From contig ML769611.1 in NCBI GenBank assembly GCA_009733575.1, forward strand, positions 51,302 through 115,301: a stretch of 64,000 nt of DNA. Direction: 5' to 3'. This stretch comes from Gymnopus androsaceus JB14 (lineage: Eukaryota > Basidiomycota > Agaricomycetes > Agaricales > Omphalotaceae). The position numbers and the translations under genes were made by a program. This document shows positions 11,598-23,039 of the stretch, piece after piece. The notes below the pieces were generated by a model that saw nothing but the letters and a program-made list of their open reading frames with translations, was not told where the DNA came from and made no database searches. The stretch's first letter is position 1; each line of letters starts with the position of its first letter.

Positions 11598-11987
11598 GAG
11601 AAACGAGTCACGCGAAGAGCGCCCATAGGCGCTCCATTTCCGCCACCGAGTCCCGGCCGACGCGGAAAATCCTAGCCTCAGTGTCGCAACAATAACAGCG
11701 GCAGATAGGTTGCAAACCTAATTAGAAGGCTCAGTAAATTGGTTTATTGCAGTGGAAATACAGTACTATCACAAAAACTGAGTAGGTTCACATACATTTA
11801 TAGGAAATTGAGTAGGAATAAAATTTTCCGTGATAACTAACGTCATACGGATGGCCTGAAAGGGCAATACGAATAATCATCTAATCTAATCGCAATTGAA
11901 TATTATCCATTCCCATCTTTGACGAAATGTTTAGACTGTATTGCGATATGCCTCATACTGCATTGTGATGGCCAGCACCTTCCCATA
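11598..11987. other. Spacer, nothing recognised
   Basis: No coding, RNA or repeat signal was found. Confidence 0.4.
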
Positions 11988-12268
11988 CAGTGCTTTGCAT
12001 AAAGGTTTACCAGGGTTTACCGCTTCATGATTTTTCAACGCTTGTTTATTTGTATTTTTTATAAGATGGCCCTGCAGGGTATTCTATACAGTCACAGGGC
12101 GCTTATGCTTTATGCCAGCATCGATATGCCCAAGCGCATCATGCACTGGGCGTTTGTGGAACTTGAATTCAGTCAACTGTATTGGACCCTGCAGGGCAAT
12201 CTTATAAAAAATACAAATAAACAAGCGTTGAAAAATCGTGAAGCGGTAAGCCTTTATGCAAAGCACTG
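11988..12268. mobile_element. TA-flanked hairpin MITE, 281 bp
   Basis: The ends CAGTGCTTTGCATAAAGG and the inverse are flanked by TA (11986-11987 and 12269-12270), as in Tc1/mariner. The arms run about 95 bases, with an internal CCCTGCAGGG in each arm, and enclose a loop of about 85 bases. No coding capacity. The short frames on each strand mirror one another because of the hairpin. Confidence 0.82.
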
Positions 12269-12492
12269 TATCTTAGTGGCAATGTCATATATTCTAACTG
12301 TGAGAAAATATGTCTAGAGCATTTATGATTCAATTGCAACGCATTTTTGTTTTGTGGCCCATATCCCACGTCTGTGGATGCCTAAGTACCTTAGATTGAT
12401 GACGTGTATCCGCTGGCAGTGCTTGGCAACGCCGTTTTCCTCCGAGATAAGCTAAAATCGGAACGATGCCGTTGGTACAATTAGATTAGATA

Positions 12493-13224
12493 CACTGGCG
12501 GCCAAAACTGAAGGTGGGCGCTAAAACGCTGAAAAATCGTCGTCATTGCGCTGGATAGCGAGCAGCAATGCAGAATATAGATTTCATGTATTCTAATGTA
12601 CATAGGATAGTGTAGAATGTTTTAAAGTACCCATATCCCGAAAAGAAGAACCGGAAAGGTTGAAATTGAGCAACAACAGCCCCAAAGACATTTTGAGAAC
12701 TGTGGATGTTGTTGAAGGAAGATTTGAGCAAAATATGTTCTTTAAAGGCACGTAGACAGTGTATAAGGTCAATTAGCAGTCCTAGAGACAATAAAAATGA
12801 GCTTGGGCCACAAAAATCTCAAAGCAGTATGCGTACCTGATACCGAGAACTTTTCCTGCCCTTCGATGCAACAACACTCAATATTCTGGGGTAAAAAATC
12901 TCTCTGTAGCATTTAATAACATCCTAAAACCCATTGGCACCTTGTTCTTGGTCCCAAAGGCCCATCTTTTCCACAAAACTCATTAGCAAGCTGGTCAAGT
13001 TGTTCAGAGCGCTGTCGGCTGAAAACAAGATGAAATGATTCAAAATTTTGGCTATCAGTGACGAAGAGTGGTCCAGGTGGCATGGAATAATTTTTAAAGT
13101 AATTTTGAGGTCAGCGGTTGAGCTGCTCGCAAAGGACGACAATGACGACAATGACGACGGGATTTTGAGCGTCTTAGCGCCCACCTTCCCGATTTGGGGG
13201 GTTCATCAGTTTTGGCCGCAAGTG
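12493..13224. mobile_element. Tc1/mariner-type non-autonomous element, 732 bp
   Basis: The left end CACTGGCGGCCAAAACTGA and the right end TCAGTTTTGGCCGCAAGTG are inverse copies flanked by TA (12491-12492, 13225-13226). A second matching block, GGTGGGCGCTAAAACGCT on the left and AGCGTCTTAGCGCCCACC on the right, extends the pairing. The interior has no recognisable transposase, only short frames, so it is a deletion derivative or MITE progenitor of the family seen at 10429. Confidence 0.8.
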
Positions 13225-14480
13225 TAGCTCACGCGTGCTGCTTAATCGATTATCGAAATACTGTGACTTAAACCACTCCCTGCTGCAGAGACGTGATGTG
13301 CGGAATTTCTCAACAGAGGACTGGAACGGAAAACCGGCACTGTTGATGTAATTGTTCGATTCCAAATTCTTTGACTAGCGTCAAAACCTCTACCTCGGCT
13401 GAAACTATGTCCATTCAATTTCTGCGGACCCAGGTTGACTTCCCGAAATATGTTTTTCGTTGACACCAGCGCATGAACGGTCACCTGACGCTGTAGGCAT
13501 ATTTAACCCTGCACGGCGTTCAGTCATTCAACTTCTCTTTCTTTTCCCCCACCATTCCTTCGCTCCACGCCCACTATTCCTCCAGGTTACAATACTTCCT
13601 TAAGTTCTTTAACTCCAAGCTTTTCTCTCTGCAAACCTCCAGTCTTCAAGGTCTTCAAGCCTCCAGGTCAAAGCCTCTCAATCCAAAATATTCAAATCGG
13701 ATTTCTATGTGCCTCAACATGCCTTGTTCAGCATTCCCTGCCATCTCTCCTTCATCCTTCCTTCATCTTTTTCTTCTCGACATCATAATTATCTCAATTG
13801 TCTCCGAGTCTCATGTTCTTCAAGTGTACTGTAGTCTTTCTGTAACTTGCCTCATGTATTATATAGATTTGCAATACATTTCATTTTCAACACTGTACTC
13901 TCATTTGCCCCATTAAACCGAGAAAAAAAAACCGAAAAAAAGGTCTCATAATCATCTGGGCAAGCGGGTTTTTCGACTCCAGGTTAGACATTACCAGACA
14001 TCATAATCTAATACATTACGCTGTAATCATTATCAATGCTTGCCGTGCACTGAAATATATGTACTTAATGGCAATCTGCTGGAATAAAAGTGATGGATGG
14101 CAATATTCTAACAATCCATCACACAGCTCCTAACTGACTAAAGTAATCAGTCACTATCAATCAGAATCCAAGCTGTAATATTTTATCAGTGTTGCATTGA
14201 TGGCACCTAGTTACTTTAGAACGGGCGAGTTCGCCATTGAATGTCAACAACCCATGAGTCTTACCCGCATATTAATCCTCACGGAATCATCAGACTGACT
14301 ATCGACGCGCTTTAGTCAAATTCCCGATCCTCATACTTCCGACATACTGATTCGCTCTGTCTGTAAGCATTTTTAGCTTTAAGACCGTATACTGACTCGC
14401 TCTACGCTCTTACAGCTTTGCAATTGGAAGGTTAAGCTTTATATCTCTTTGACAATACTAACAATTCTACTATCTAGGTA
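13225..14480. other. Non-coding stretch with a promoter-like or LTR-like segment
   Basis: Around 13495-13700 a TATA-like CATATTTAACCCTG is followed by about 200 bases of pyrimidine-rich sequence, the layout of an RNA polymerase II leader or an LTR of a mushroom gypsy element. No matching terminal repeat, duplication or downstream gene was found. The rest is featureless. Confidence 0.35.
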
Positions 14481-14600
14481 CACTGCGCAAAAGTGATGCA
14501 CCCAATCGTACTGAATGCAACTGAATACACCCGTGACTACTAAATTGAGATCGTAGCTCCATTCAGTACCGATTGCGGTGGTATCACTTTGGCACCAGTG
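14481..14600. mobile_element. Tc1/mariner-type MITE, 120 bp (copy B, contracted)
   Basis: This aligns end to end with the 144-bp MITE at 10429 and is again flanked by TA (14479-14480, 14601-14602). It is 24 bases shorter. The loss is spread over about 15 separate 1-4 base deletions, mostly in runs of one base, while I find only about one base substitution. Confidence 0.8.
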
Positions 14601-14602
14601 TA

Positions 14603-15238
14603 TCTACGACTGTATCGACTCACAACAATAGCTTAAGTGATGATAAGATAGATTGTCACAGAATAAGTTAAGGTACTTAAGTGCGATAAGGTAATTTTGG
14701 CAGGGTAGTTTGAATAAGGTAAGGTCAAGGACCAAGGTAAGACCACTTGACGGTGGTGCCGGCACCGACAACAAAGGGTCAATATCTGATGCTTGATTCG
14801 ACAAGCAGCAATGGGAGCAAGCTTGGCTATATTAGAAAGCCGGTCAGTAGCATAGAGTAGTATGTGTGGTAAGCTACGGAAAGATCGCTCCACGTACTGC
14901 TTGAGTTTGGCAGTTGCCCAACAATTGTCTGTTATTGTAATGTTCAAATCGTCTAGCCGACTCTAGCGACTTCACGACATATTGCCCTTTGCATTAGGTT
15001 GGGCAGAAGCTCCATTTAGATAAGTATATTGGTGTCTGCTGGCGATTATCACTGAGCTGTGCCCGCAAGTTAACGAACGATCTACCTGTCCGACGTCTGT
15101 AGCACATCCGGAGCTATGTAGCAGTCCGGGGCATGTCTGAAGATGTGAATCAATAGATATCATCTATCCGAACCCAGTATATGTTCTAGGGACTGCTGTT
15201 AACAATGATTGCTCCTTTTCCTCCGCCACAGATCGCCC
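14603..15238. other. Upstream region of the transcription factor gene
   Basis: No coding sequence is recognised. It includes the presumed promoter and 5' leader of the gene that starts at 15239. No clear TATA box was identified. Confidence 0.4.
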
Positions 15239-17878
15239 ATGCCACTTGAAGAAAATCAGATCAGCAGGGAACACTCACCGGCGAGCGACAAACACTCCGA
15301 AGTACAATCATGTTCCGTGTGTGCGGCGAAGTTCACTCGCAAAACGCATCTCAATCGACACATGCGCTCTCGTACGTTGCTTGCAATCGAAAACTCTGCG
15401 CGCATCGAGCTGAAAAACCATGAAAATTTCAGATAACAACGAAAGGGCACACAGTTGCGATGTACGTCTTACCAGTTTTCGAGAACAGGACTTTAATATC
15501 TGATCTTGCTGCAGACATGTGGCTTCCAGTTCACTCGTCGCGACCTCCTTGTGCGGCATAAGAAGACCTGTGGAGAGACGTGAGTTAACACCCTACACCT
15601 TGACAAGTCTTCTCTGTTGACCGTCCTATGCTAGACGCTCTCGCCGTAAGGCATGTGAGGCGTGCGCCAAAGCCAAAGTGAAATGCGATCTTCTTCAACC
15701 TTGCGAGAGATGCACAAGTCGTGGCATCGTATGCGAATTCACCAATGATCCCAGCATCTCCAGGGAAAAGGCGAAGAGAGCAGCTCGCCGAAAGACTCGT
15801 GAAGGTTCAGTGTCCTCCAACATCAGCAGAGAGAGTGCACAGAGCACGCTCTCTATCCGCTCGCCAACACCAGAAGTGCTGACACCTCCTGATACATCGG
15901 CTTCTCTTCCTCCGGTCAACACAGAGGCTTTCCTCTCTCAAACTCCAGCGTCTGCGCTCCTCGATTTGTCTCCGGCACAGTTCCCTCTCTTAACACCTAC
16001 TCCAGATGTAGTGCAAGCAGGGCCAGGGGCCAGTAACAAGAGCAGTTTTCCCGGAGATCTGGAGGGCTTTGGGCATGACTTCATGCAGTCGTGGCTCGGT
16101 CGTGTCCAGGCAACGCCTTCCGATTTTGAATTAGAGAATGTCAGCCTAACGCACGGTGCACTGGGGCAAGAATTCAACGCTATGGATATGGAACCAGCAT
16201 CCACCACAAATGACGCTTACAATGGCATGAAGCACATGTCCGACTCGTTAAACATGGCGTTCCCTGACGACGATAGCACGGAGCACTCGATGATACTAGA
16301 ATCAACCGCGTTTTCCTCCCCCGCAACGACTTCATTCACCTTCCCTGAGCTGTCGCCCTCGACCAATCAGCAACAGAAGCAGGAGCCTGAAACATTTGTG
16401 TCGGAAGCAGAACGGAGAGTTTACCGTACGTTTGCGTTTATTCTTGGTCGGGGCATTAGTGGATTAACCAGAACAAACGTGATACCAACAGTGTATTTCT
16501 TCTTTTCCGCTTTTTTGCTTCAACTCCCAATCATTCATGAAGCTACATGGAGGGAAGACGATAAGCCTCAATTGCTACTGTGTGTTATGCAAGCCTGTGG
16601 CGCGCTGTTCGTGAGGACTAGACAAGCTACAGAGTTTGTCACGAATACTCTATCAACGGCATGGATGAGAATCGTTCAAGAATACGTACGTGTTGACATT
16701 GTTTGTCTTGCTGGGTCCCCACTCATTCAATACCCAGAGTCAAACGACAGATTCAACCACACAGCTGAATCTGCTCATCGCATCTGCACTTTTGCAGTGT
16801 CTGGGAATGTTTCATCAACAAGCAGAACAGAGGGCATCGTCTGCTTTGTATCATGGACTGATGAAAATGGTACGTGAGTTATCCTGATTCGCCTTACAAA
16901 CCTTAATCGAACGAACAGATGATGTTGCGTACCGGCATCTTAGGCATGCTCCAGCATTGGGAACCTCCCGAATTCTTTGACGATACACCAATTGAAGAAG
17001 TTTGGCGCTCCTGGTTGCGCTATGAGGCAGTGAAGAGGTGTGTCGCAGAAGACTCTGCTGGGTTCGTTACTGACATCTTGTCTCTATATAGACTATGCTG
17101 TTTGACACACCTTCAAACTTGCGACTACGCAATCTTCCATGCTATGCCCGCTGAAGCCGAATGGCTCAAAGAGAACCCCGAGAAACACCTTCCATGTGAA
17201 GAACAGCTTTGGAGAGCGCGCACAGCGCAAGAATGGGTCGCACAACTTCGAAAACAGTCTCCCTATGGTACACCAACGGCGCGTCTTCGCGGTGTGAGTG
17301 CACAAGCTGCTCACTCAGCGCTGTACAATCTGGCATCTCCGATGACGAGGTTCCCTCCCTGCGCGCACTATCTTTTCATCCACATCATCCTCAGCAGCAT
17401 CCTCTCGTCCATGCAGAGGGTGGAATTCGGAGGCAGATTATCTCCAATAGATGCTCAGAGCCATCAAATTGCCCTCCAGAATTGGCTTATTAGCTGGCGG
17501 AACGCTGAAAGTCTTTGCTCGCCCGCAACCTCATCGACCCCAACCTACCCGTACGCAAGTAACGTGATGCGATATTATCGGCTCGCACGAACAGTCCTGC
17601 AGTTGTCGCATGAAGGAAGCATCGAAGGTTTAGCAAGCGCGAGCACAAAGGCAGATGGCGATCAGCGTTTCCGACTACTGAAGAGGTGGTTGCAAGGTGT
17701 CCGTGATGATAAGTTCTCGCAGTTAGATGAACAGAGGGAGCTACAGGAGGATGTGATGAGGATGCGTCTCCTTTATGCTTCTGCGGGTGAACAGATGGCC
17801 TCTCTTGATATGCAGAGAAGCGAAGAGATGGAGAGTGATGGTTTCTTCAATGCGTTTATTGGAGATCCACTTGTTTGA
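15239..17878 (+). CDS. Transcription factor with two C2H2 fingers, a Zn2Cys6 cluster and a fungal_trans-like region
   Basis: A nuclear DNA-binding regulator, the best host-type gene in the window. I infer eight exons: 15239-15371, 15433-15461 (29 bases), 15515-15579, 15635-16425, 16492-16685, 16738-16869, 16919-17037 and 17092-17878. All introns are GT-AG and 49-66 bases. The first finger is CSVCAAKFTRKTHLNRHMRSH. The short exon supplies the linker to the second finger (CDTCGFQFTRRDLLVRHKKTC, a C2HC form). A Zn2Cys6 cluster follows (CEACAKAKVKCD then CERCTSRGIVC). A Ser/Thr/Pro-rich linker leads to the helical region with FHQQ and the usual WRSWLRYEAVKR block. The last intron (54 bases) is in frame, so retention would keep the gene open. 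The target genes cannot be told from sequence. Confidence 0.92.
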
Positions 17879-18465
17879 AGCGCTCAGGCGGTATCCGATA
17901 GATAGATAGATAGATGTGTCATATTCCGCACACTTAGGCCCCTGGAGGGTGCTGCGGTAGTACAAGTCATGTGTAACTATAATGTAGCTAAAGTGTAGAA
18001 TCATATGCAAGGAACCTCGGTCGAGGGCTAAAAGTGCCGCAGACGGATTACATCTCCCATGCGGACCAGACCCGGGATCGGTCGGACTGTTTTTGTTAGC
18101 GAGCTCGGTTGGAGAGGATAGAGCAAGGTGGGGTCCTGAAGTGTAAAAGCTGTGGTTGTGTAACTGGTTCAGAAAGAAAGAAGAGCGGAGTGAGACCGCA
18201 TGGGTGAGAAAATAAGAGGAATCCAGTGAGAAGAGGATTGGGTTGGACATGGGGTGTCCGAGGTGTCGCGGAGGGCGCTGGTTGAGGGTAAAAGAAAGTG
18301 AGAGAGAAAAGCAGCTATAACGGGTCAACGGGACAGTACTTGAATATAATGCATGGTGAACACCTCCCTCCCAGTTGAGGGCAGGGAGATAGTCTGTGAA
18401 ACCCTTGCTAGCCTAGGGCTTCTTCCACTGTTCCATTGCCTTGCCCTAGGTGACATGGTGGGGGG
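17879..18465. other. 3' flank of the transcription factor gene
   Basis: This contains a short GATA tetranucleotide run (17899-17914). A minus-strand open frame overlaps the gene end and is judged an artefact. Nothing else was recognised. Confidence 0.4.
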
Positions 18466-18900
18466 TCATCTGCCTTGGTAATGCTGTGAACCATCAAGAG
18501 CGGACGGCATATTGGAGAACATGTCTGAGGTTCTTTGAGCCAGAGGAGAGCAAGTGCTGGAGTTGTAGGTTGTGGAGTTTAGTGATGGAGCAAAGAGTTG
18601 CACATAGAGATATGTAGTGTTGGCATGTGAGAAGAAAGTGTTCCATGGTTTCTGGCACATTGCAGTGGGCACAGTTGGGTGAGTCTGCTGCACCAATTTG
18701 GTGGAGGTGGTGATTTAGGCCAGTGTGCCCTGTTTGTAGCTGTGTGAGGATACTGGCCTCTGGATGAGATAGGTCGGCATAGAGCTTATAGAAGCTGGAG
18801 GTGGGAGTGTGCTGTCAAGGCATTTAAGATGGCAGTCCTGTGGTGTCCATGCCTTGGCCCAGTTCACCTTGGTTTGTTTGGAGAATGCTGCTACCATTGC
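18466..18900 (-). pseudogene. LINE retrotransposon 3' coding tail
   Basis: The minus strand reads the zinc-knuckle-like tail that ends mushroom LINE reverse transcriptase/RNase H proteins: SILTQLQTGHTGLNHHLH, then CAHCNVPETMEHFLLTC with a H/C-type pattern and a stop near 18490. Upstream coding sequence (RT, endonuclease) is absent, as expected for a 5'-truncated LINE copy. No poly-A tail is obvious at the low-coordinate end. Confidence 0.7.
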
Positions 18901-19049
18901 TGCTCAGCTAGAAGGAAGAGGCAGGGAGAGGCAAGACTTTTGGTCAGTGACACTGCAGCTAGGCCATAAAATATGACACGAAATACTCTAAGATAAATGT
19001 AACAATAAACCATTAGAAAATCAATATGAATTTCTCACGAAAAAATGAT

Positions 19050-19360
19050 GATTTCTTGCACAACCATCAGCAAAACCTGGGTGAACTGGATAGCACTGGA
19101 TAGTGCTATCCAGCACTCATAGCACTCATAGCACCCATAGCAAGGTCCCCATCTATCCAAATCTATGGACTGCTATGGGCTGCTATGGATTGCTATAGAG
19201 CATGACATCTGTCAACAGGCAATATAATTTGGAAGTCCATAGTAACTCATAGCTACCCATAGCAATTCATTGCAGTTCATAGTTCTATGGCTGCTATGGC
19301 TTGCTATGGCTTGCTATAATAGCTATGGCAATTATCCAGGTCTTGCTGATGACAACTACT
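19050..19360. repeat. Foldback element built of CATAGC motifs
   Basis: The outer ends ATCAGCAAAACCTGGGTGAA (left) and TTATCCAGGTCTTGCTGAT (right) are inverted. Between them, variants of CCATAGCA run in one orientation in the left part and the inverse (TGCTATGG) runs in the right part, giving a clustered, imperfect inverted minisatellite. No duplication of target bases could be fixed. Confidence 0.55.
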
Positions 19361-20449
19361 ACGAAATTAACAAAGAAATTTTTTGACAATGGTACGCAAA
19401 AATCTTTATGTTTTATGCCTGAAAAAGAATCTTACTCAAAAGATACATAACTTTCCTTCTGCAAAGCCTGCAAGACTATATGGACATGCATGTATGATGA
19501 TAATATCATTGGGCATGTTTCTCACTTTTCATTCAGCTGGGGCTTGGTATATTGGATTCACATACTTCTGCAGCTGCCATCTCTCATAGCTTCTCTACAA
19601 CACCTCATCCTTGCGCTGTCACTCTGCTAACCCAATTGATTACCCATGTCAATGAAGCTTTGAAAGAAGATGCAGGGTCTCTCCCACCCTCATCTCCTTC
19701 CATCAATTACCAAAGTGATCCTGAAGATCCAGCACAATGGACTGCTCTTCCAATTGCTAGCTCTTGCCCACCTCTCTGGCATCCAATCACTTGCTATCTC
19801 CTGCTCCATTGCATCCACCATCTCCTGTTGAGCTGTGTCATAGCGTTGAAGTAGATTGGAATCCCAGGGAAACCTGGAAACCTATCCATGGGCTATGCAT
19901 TGTGAACTTGATATGCTGTGGGAGGTCATCAATGACTTGTAAGATCAAGGGTGTCATTTACTCTTCCTGCGTGTTCACAGATCAGGAGGTATTTGCATCT
20001 TTCTCACTCATACTCACTGTCTGCAGTAGTCTATGGGCAAGAATCATGAATCATCAAGGATGCTCTAGTCATGATCCTAGGAAATGATTCTAGGATAGAG
20101 TCATACTACAAAGAAAAGGATCATGACTCTACTCCGGAGTAGAGTTAGAATCACCTGGTTTGGGACCTAGGATACTCTAGCAAGGATACTCTTAAATACT
20201 TACTATGTGTTGTATATATGTATATTATGTTTCTACACCATATATTGCAGTAGACATAGCTCTATCAAGTCAAAACAAAACAATTCCTTCAACAATCTCA
20301 GACATAATCAGGCACTGATGTGCTTGTGTATTTTGAGAGCAAGAGTTCAATGAACCCTTTTTTGTTGGGAAGAAGTTTTACCACTAGCACTACCTCCGGA
20401 AGTCCTTGCAACCTCTCTTTTCTTTTCTTCTTTTCACTTCCAGTATCAA
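19361..20449. other. Decayed repeat sequence, no gene seen
   Basis: Overlapping short frames with no recognisable family. A palindromic patch around 20070-20130 includes TCTACTCCGGAGTAGA and repeated CATGATCCTAG-type words, likely another MITE relic. 20320-20449 may be the decayed 3' part of the gypsy gag that lies next to it on the minus strand. Confidence 0.35.
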
Positions 20450-21230
20450 TTGTCAATTCAAAGAACTTCATATTGATAGTTGGTGAGAGTGCATGGTTTG
20501 GGAATCTGCGCTAACTTGTCCTTCAATTGATTGGCAAGGTCACACTGGTATGCCCAACAAAGGGTGGATTTGTCCCATGCTGTTGATGCAGTGAGAGTAT
20601 TGAAATGGATATTGACTTCATCATTCTGTTTCTTCATCAAGGTTTCCAAGTTTATCTTCAGCATCACCCTGAGCATTGTTTAGACTAAAATTATTCTGCA
20701 ACTCTTGAAATGAGTACAGAATATGAAGAAGTCCAGGTGGGAGTAGCAGAAAGGTTAGGATTGAGGATATCAGGCTCAAATCATTCTTTTGCTATACCGC
20801 TAAGATATGATAGGATGTAGTTAATCTTCTGTGCCTCTGTAAAATATGTCGGTCAGTCAATAAAACCAAAGATAAAGAAACAAGAAAACTCTTCAGCTTT
20901 TGAGGTTCAGAACCATTGAAGACATCAGGTTCCTTCACTTTTGACTTTGAGTTCAAAGAATCACTGGAAGGTACATTCATTCTTGGAAGTACACCACCAA
21001 TTGTGTCAATCAACCCTCAAAAGGAATTCACAAGTTCAAGGAATTGTCAAGTACCATCATTGCTAATTGGATTGTTTGTAGGCCTACGAGGAGGTCCACC
21101 GCCTCTGCTGCTGCCACCACCTCTGCCAGATAGATTGTCTGGATTGTCACCTGGTGGATCATTGTGATTGGGAGGTTGTGGTAGGGGACAGGTGTTTTTT
21201 TTCATCCTCTTCATTGCCATCATGTTGGGA
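20450..21230 (-). pseudogene. Ty3/gypsy gag polyprotein, decayed
   Basis: On the minus strand, a Gly/Pro/Arg-rich leader (about 21190-21080) leads into the retrotransposon gag domain: KVKEPDVFNGSEPQKLKSFL (about 20945-20885), GDAEDKLGNL (about 20670) and the family's typical FNTLTASTAWDKSTLCWAY block (about 20605-20550). Stops and frameshifts occur between blocks. No CCHC knuckle or pol follows in place. This is the structural protein of an LTR element and is non-functional here. Confidence 0.78.
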
Positions 21231-21259
21231 AGGTTCCCTTTCCAGCTGGTTCATGAATG

Positions 21260-21873
21260 GTATTAAAATAAACCCCAACAATTCTTGGAGGTGTATTTTA
21301 ATATTTGGGACAAGTTGTAAGCACAGCTTTTACCCAAAAAAGAAATATTGATACAGAGAGAATGAGAGCCTGTTGGAAAAAATGGACACTTTTCCCATGC
21401 TTGTGTAGGTCACCCAACCCAGCCCTAGCCCTTCCTTACATCCTAACTCTGACCCTGACCAATATTTAACAGTGGGGGCAAGCCCCCACATCCCCATTAT
21501 TATCCACAACCCCTAAACCCTAACCACCCTAACCCTAACCTATATTCACTGTTTGTTTGGCACTGTTTTGATCAGGTCTCTTGTTAAGCACTTGTACTTA
21601 CCCTAACAAGACCTGACCAAAACAATGCTTATTACTAAATTTGGTCATAACCCTAATTTTAGATTAGGGTTAGGCGGAGGTACCACTGGAAAGAGGGAAA
21701 GAAATAAAGGGGTGTAGCTGTTTTTGTTTGTTCCCATGGCCCCTAGCTCCTGAGATATGGCCCCATTCTATTAAACTATGGTTAGGGTTTATTAGGCAGT
21801 TATAGGCCATAAGAGAACTTGTCACAAATATTAAAATACACCTCTGAGAACTTGTTGGGGTATATTTTAATAC
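21260..21873. mobile_element. TIR element carrying telomere-like repeats (first of two)
   Basis: Inverted ends of about 58 bases (left GTATTAAAATAAACCCCAAC, right its near inverse, including GAGGTGTATTTTAATATTTG) bound a 614-bp non-coding unit. Its interior has irregular CCCTAA/CCCTAAACCCTAACC runs on one side (about 21480-21545) and TTAGGGTTAG on the other (about 21664-21674), resembling the TTAGGG telomere unit. No target duplication was identified, so the superfamily is unknown. Confidence 0.7.
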
Positions 21874-21879
21874 TCCTAT

Positions 21880-23024
21880 AGCCTCTGGTGCCGTTTCCTT
21901 GTGCCTCCATTCTGAGGTACAAGAACCCTGCTCATCTTGAACAGAGTTGTGTTCTTTGGGTTTGATTCCCTCTGTTTTGACAATTGGTAATGTTGGGGAA
22001 TGCTCAGCAGCACTTGGGGGAGTAACAGTGAGTTGTTGTAAGTGACCTATTGTTACAATGGTGTCAGGGAAGTAGGAACTGGTTGCAGTTCAGCAAGAGT
22101 GATAGTTCAACTGTGTGTTGGAGTATGTATCCATACTGGGGCACTGTTAACATCTATCACTTCGGTTAACTCATTAGCATGTAGCATCCCTTGATTTCCT
22201 TCTCTGAGTTACACCCAAGTGGTATAACCTTTGTCTTGCACCCTGCCTGCATGCAATGGATAGCAAAGTCAGTTCAGAAAAGGTCAGAGACCAGCTTCTC
22301 CATTGGTTCTAATGAAGGAACAAAGCTGAAAAGTACACAAAGGACATGAAGAGACTGGACACCACGGATGTGAGTCCAGTTGATATTTTGGTATAGCTTT
22401 TCAACTGTGAGTCCAGCTCATTTGTTCTTCAGAATACGCAGGAAGCGGTCTACAAAATGAAAAGCATCCTCAGTGCAATCTTTGAGACCAATTGCCATAC
22501 ATGCATATCCACATATCATACAGTTCTCTAGCCCTATCCCTCCCTCCCAGACCCGGAGAAATTATTGGATATTGTTAAGGACGAAACGGTAGAGAACCTG
22601 GTAGCGCTTTTCACCTTCCCTAACCTCAGCTCAAAGATTTTCAAGGGATGTTTCAGCCATGGTCTCAAGAGCTTGTTGGGCAGTAGTTTCATGAACACTG
22701 CCTGCCAAATGACTATACGCACACTTCACATTGACATGAGAGCCAGTTGCAATATGCCAGATGCCCATGTGAATAGCTATGTAACCATTTGCATACTGAT
22801 TCCGAGATAAAACAAAGGATGAGATTGCAGCTGATTGAATCTGAAGAAGGAATGAGGTGAAGTTGAATATAGACTGAATGATTACTTACAACTGATGGAC
22901 TCCTCCACTTGCGAACAACAAATACACCATTTTTCTTTGGAGCAGCCATACAAGCTGTGAGATACCACACCAGTGGTGCATGCTCTTCAAACAGCTTTGC
23001 ATGATCAGCCAATTGAAATGACAT
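21880..23024 (-). pseudogene. DUF6589-family protein, decayed
   Basis: On the minus strand the frame segments read like the DUF6589 proteins that are multiplied in Agaricomycetes and thought to be transposon-linked: LFEEHAPLVWYLT, MAAPKKNGVFVVRKWR (about 22985-22905), GSVHETTAQQALETMAETSL (about 22700-22640), REGEKRYQVLYRFVLNNIQ, LKDCTEDAFHFVDRFLRIL and NWTHIRGVQSLHVLC (to about 22320), then a weak tail. Several stops and frameshifts break it. No biochemical function is established for the family. Confidence 0.65.
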
Positions 23025-23039
23025 CAGGTCCTCCTTTGT

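Noticed and set aside
13262..13998. Complete solo LTR from TGTGACTTAAACC to TTACCAGACA
   Set aside because: The TATA and pyrimidine-rich layout fit, but the terminal bases do not pair and no target duplication or second copy was found.
17741..18328. 195-codon minus-strand frame overlapping the end of the transcription factor gene
   Set aside because: It overlaps a confirmed coding exon, has no domain and no conserved-looking block.
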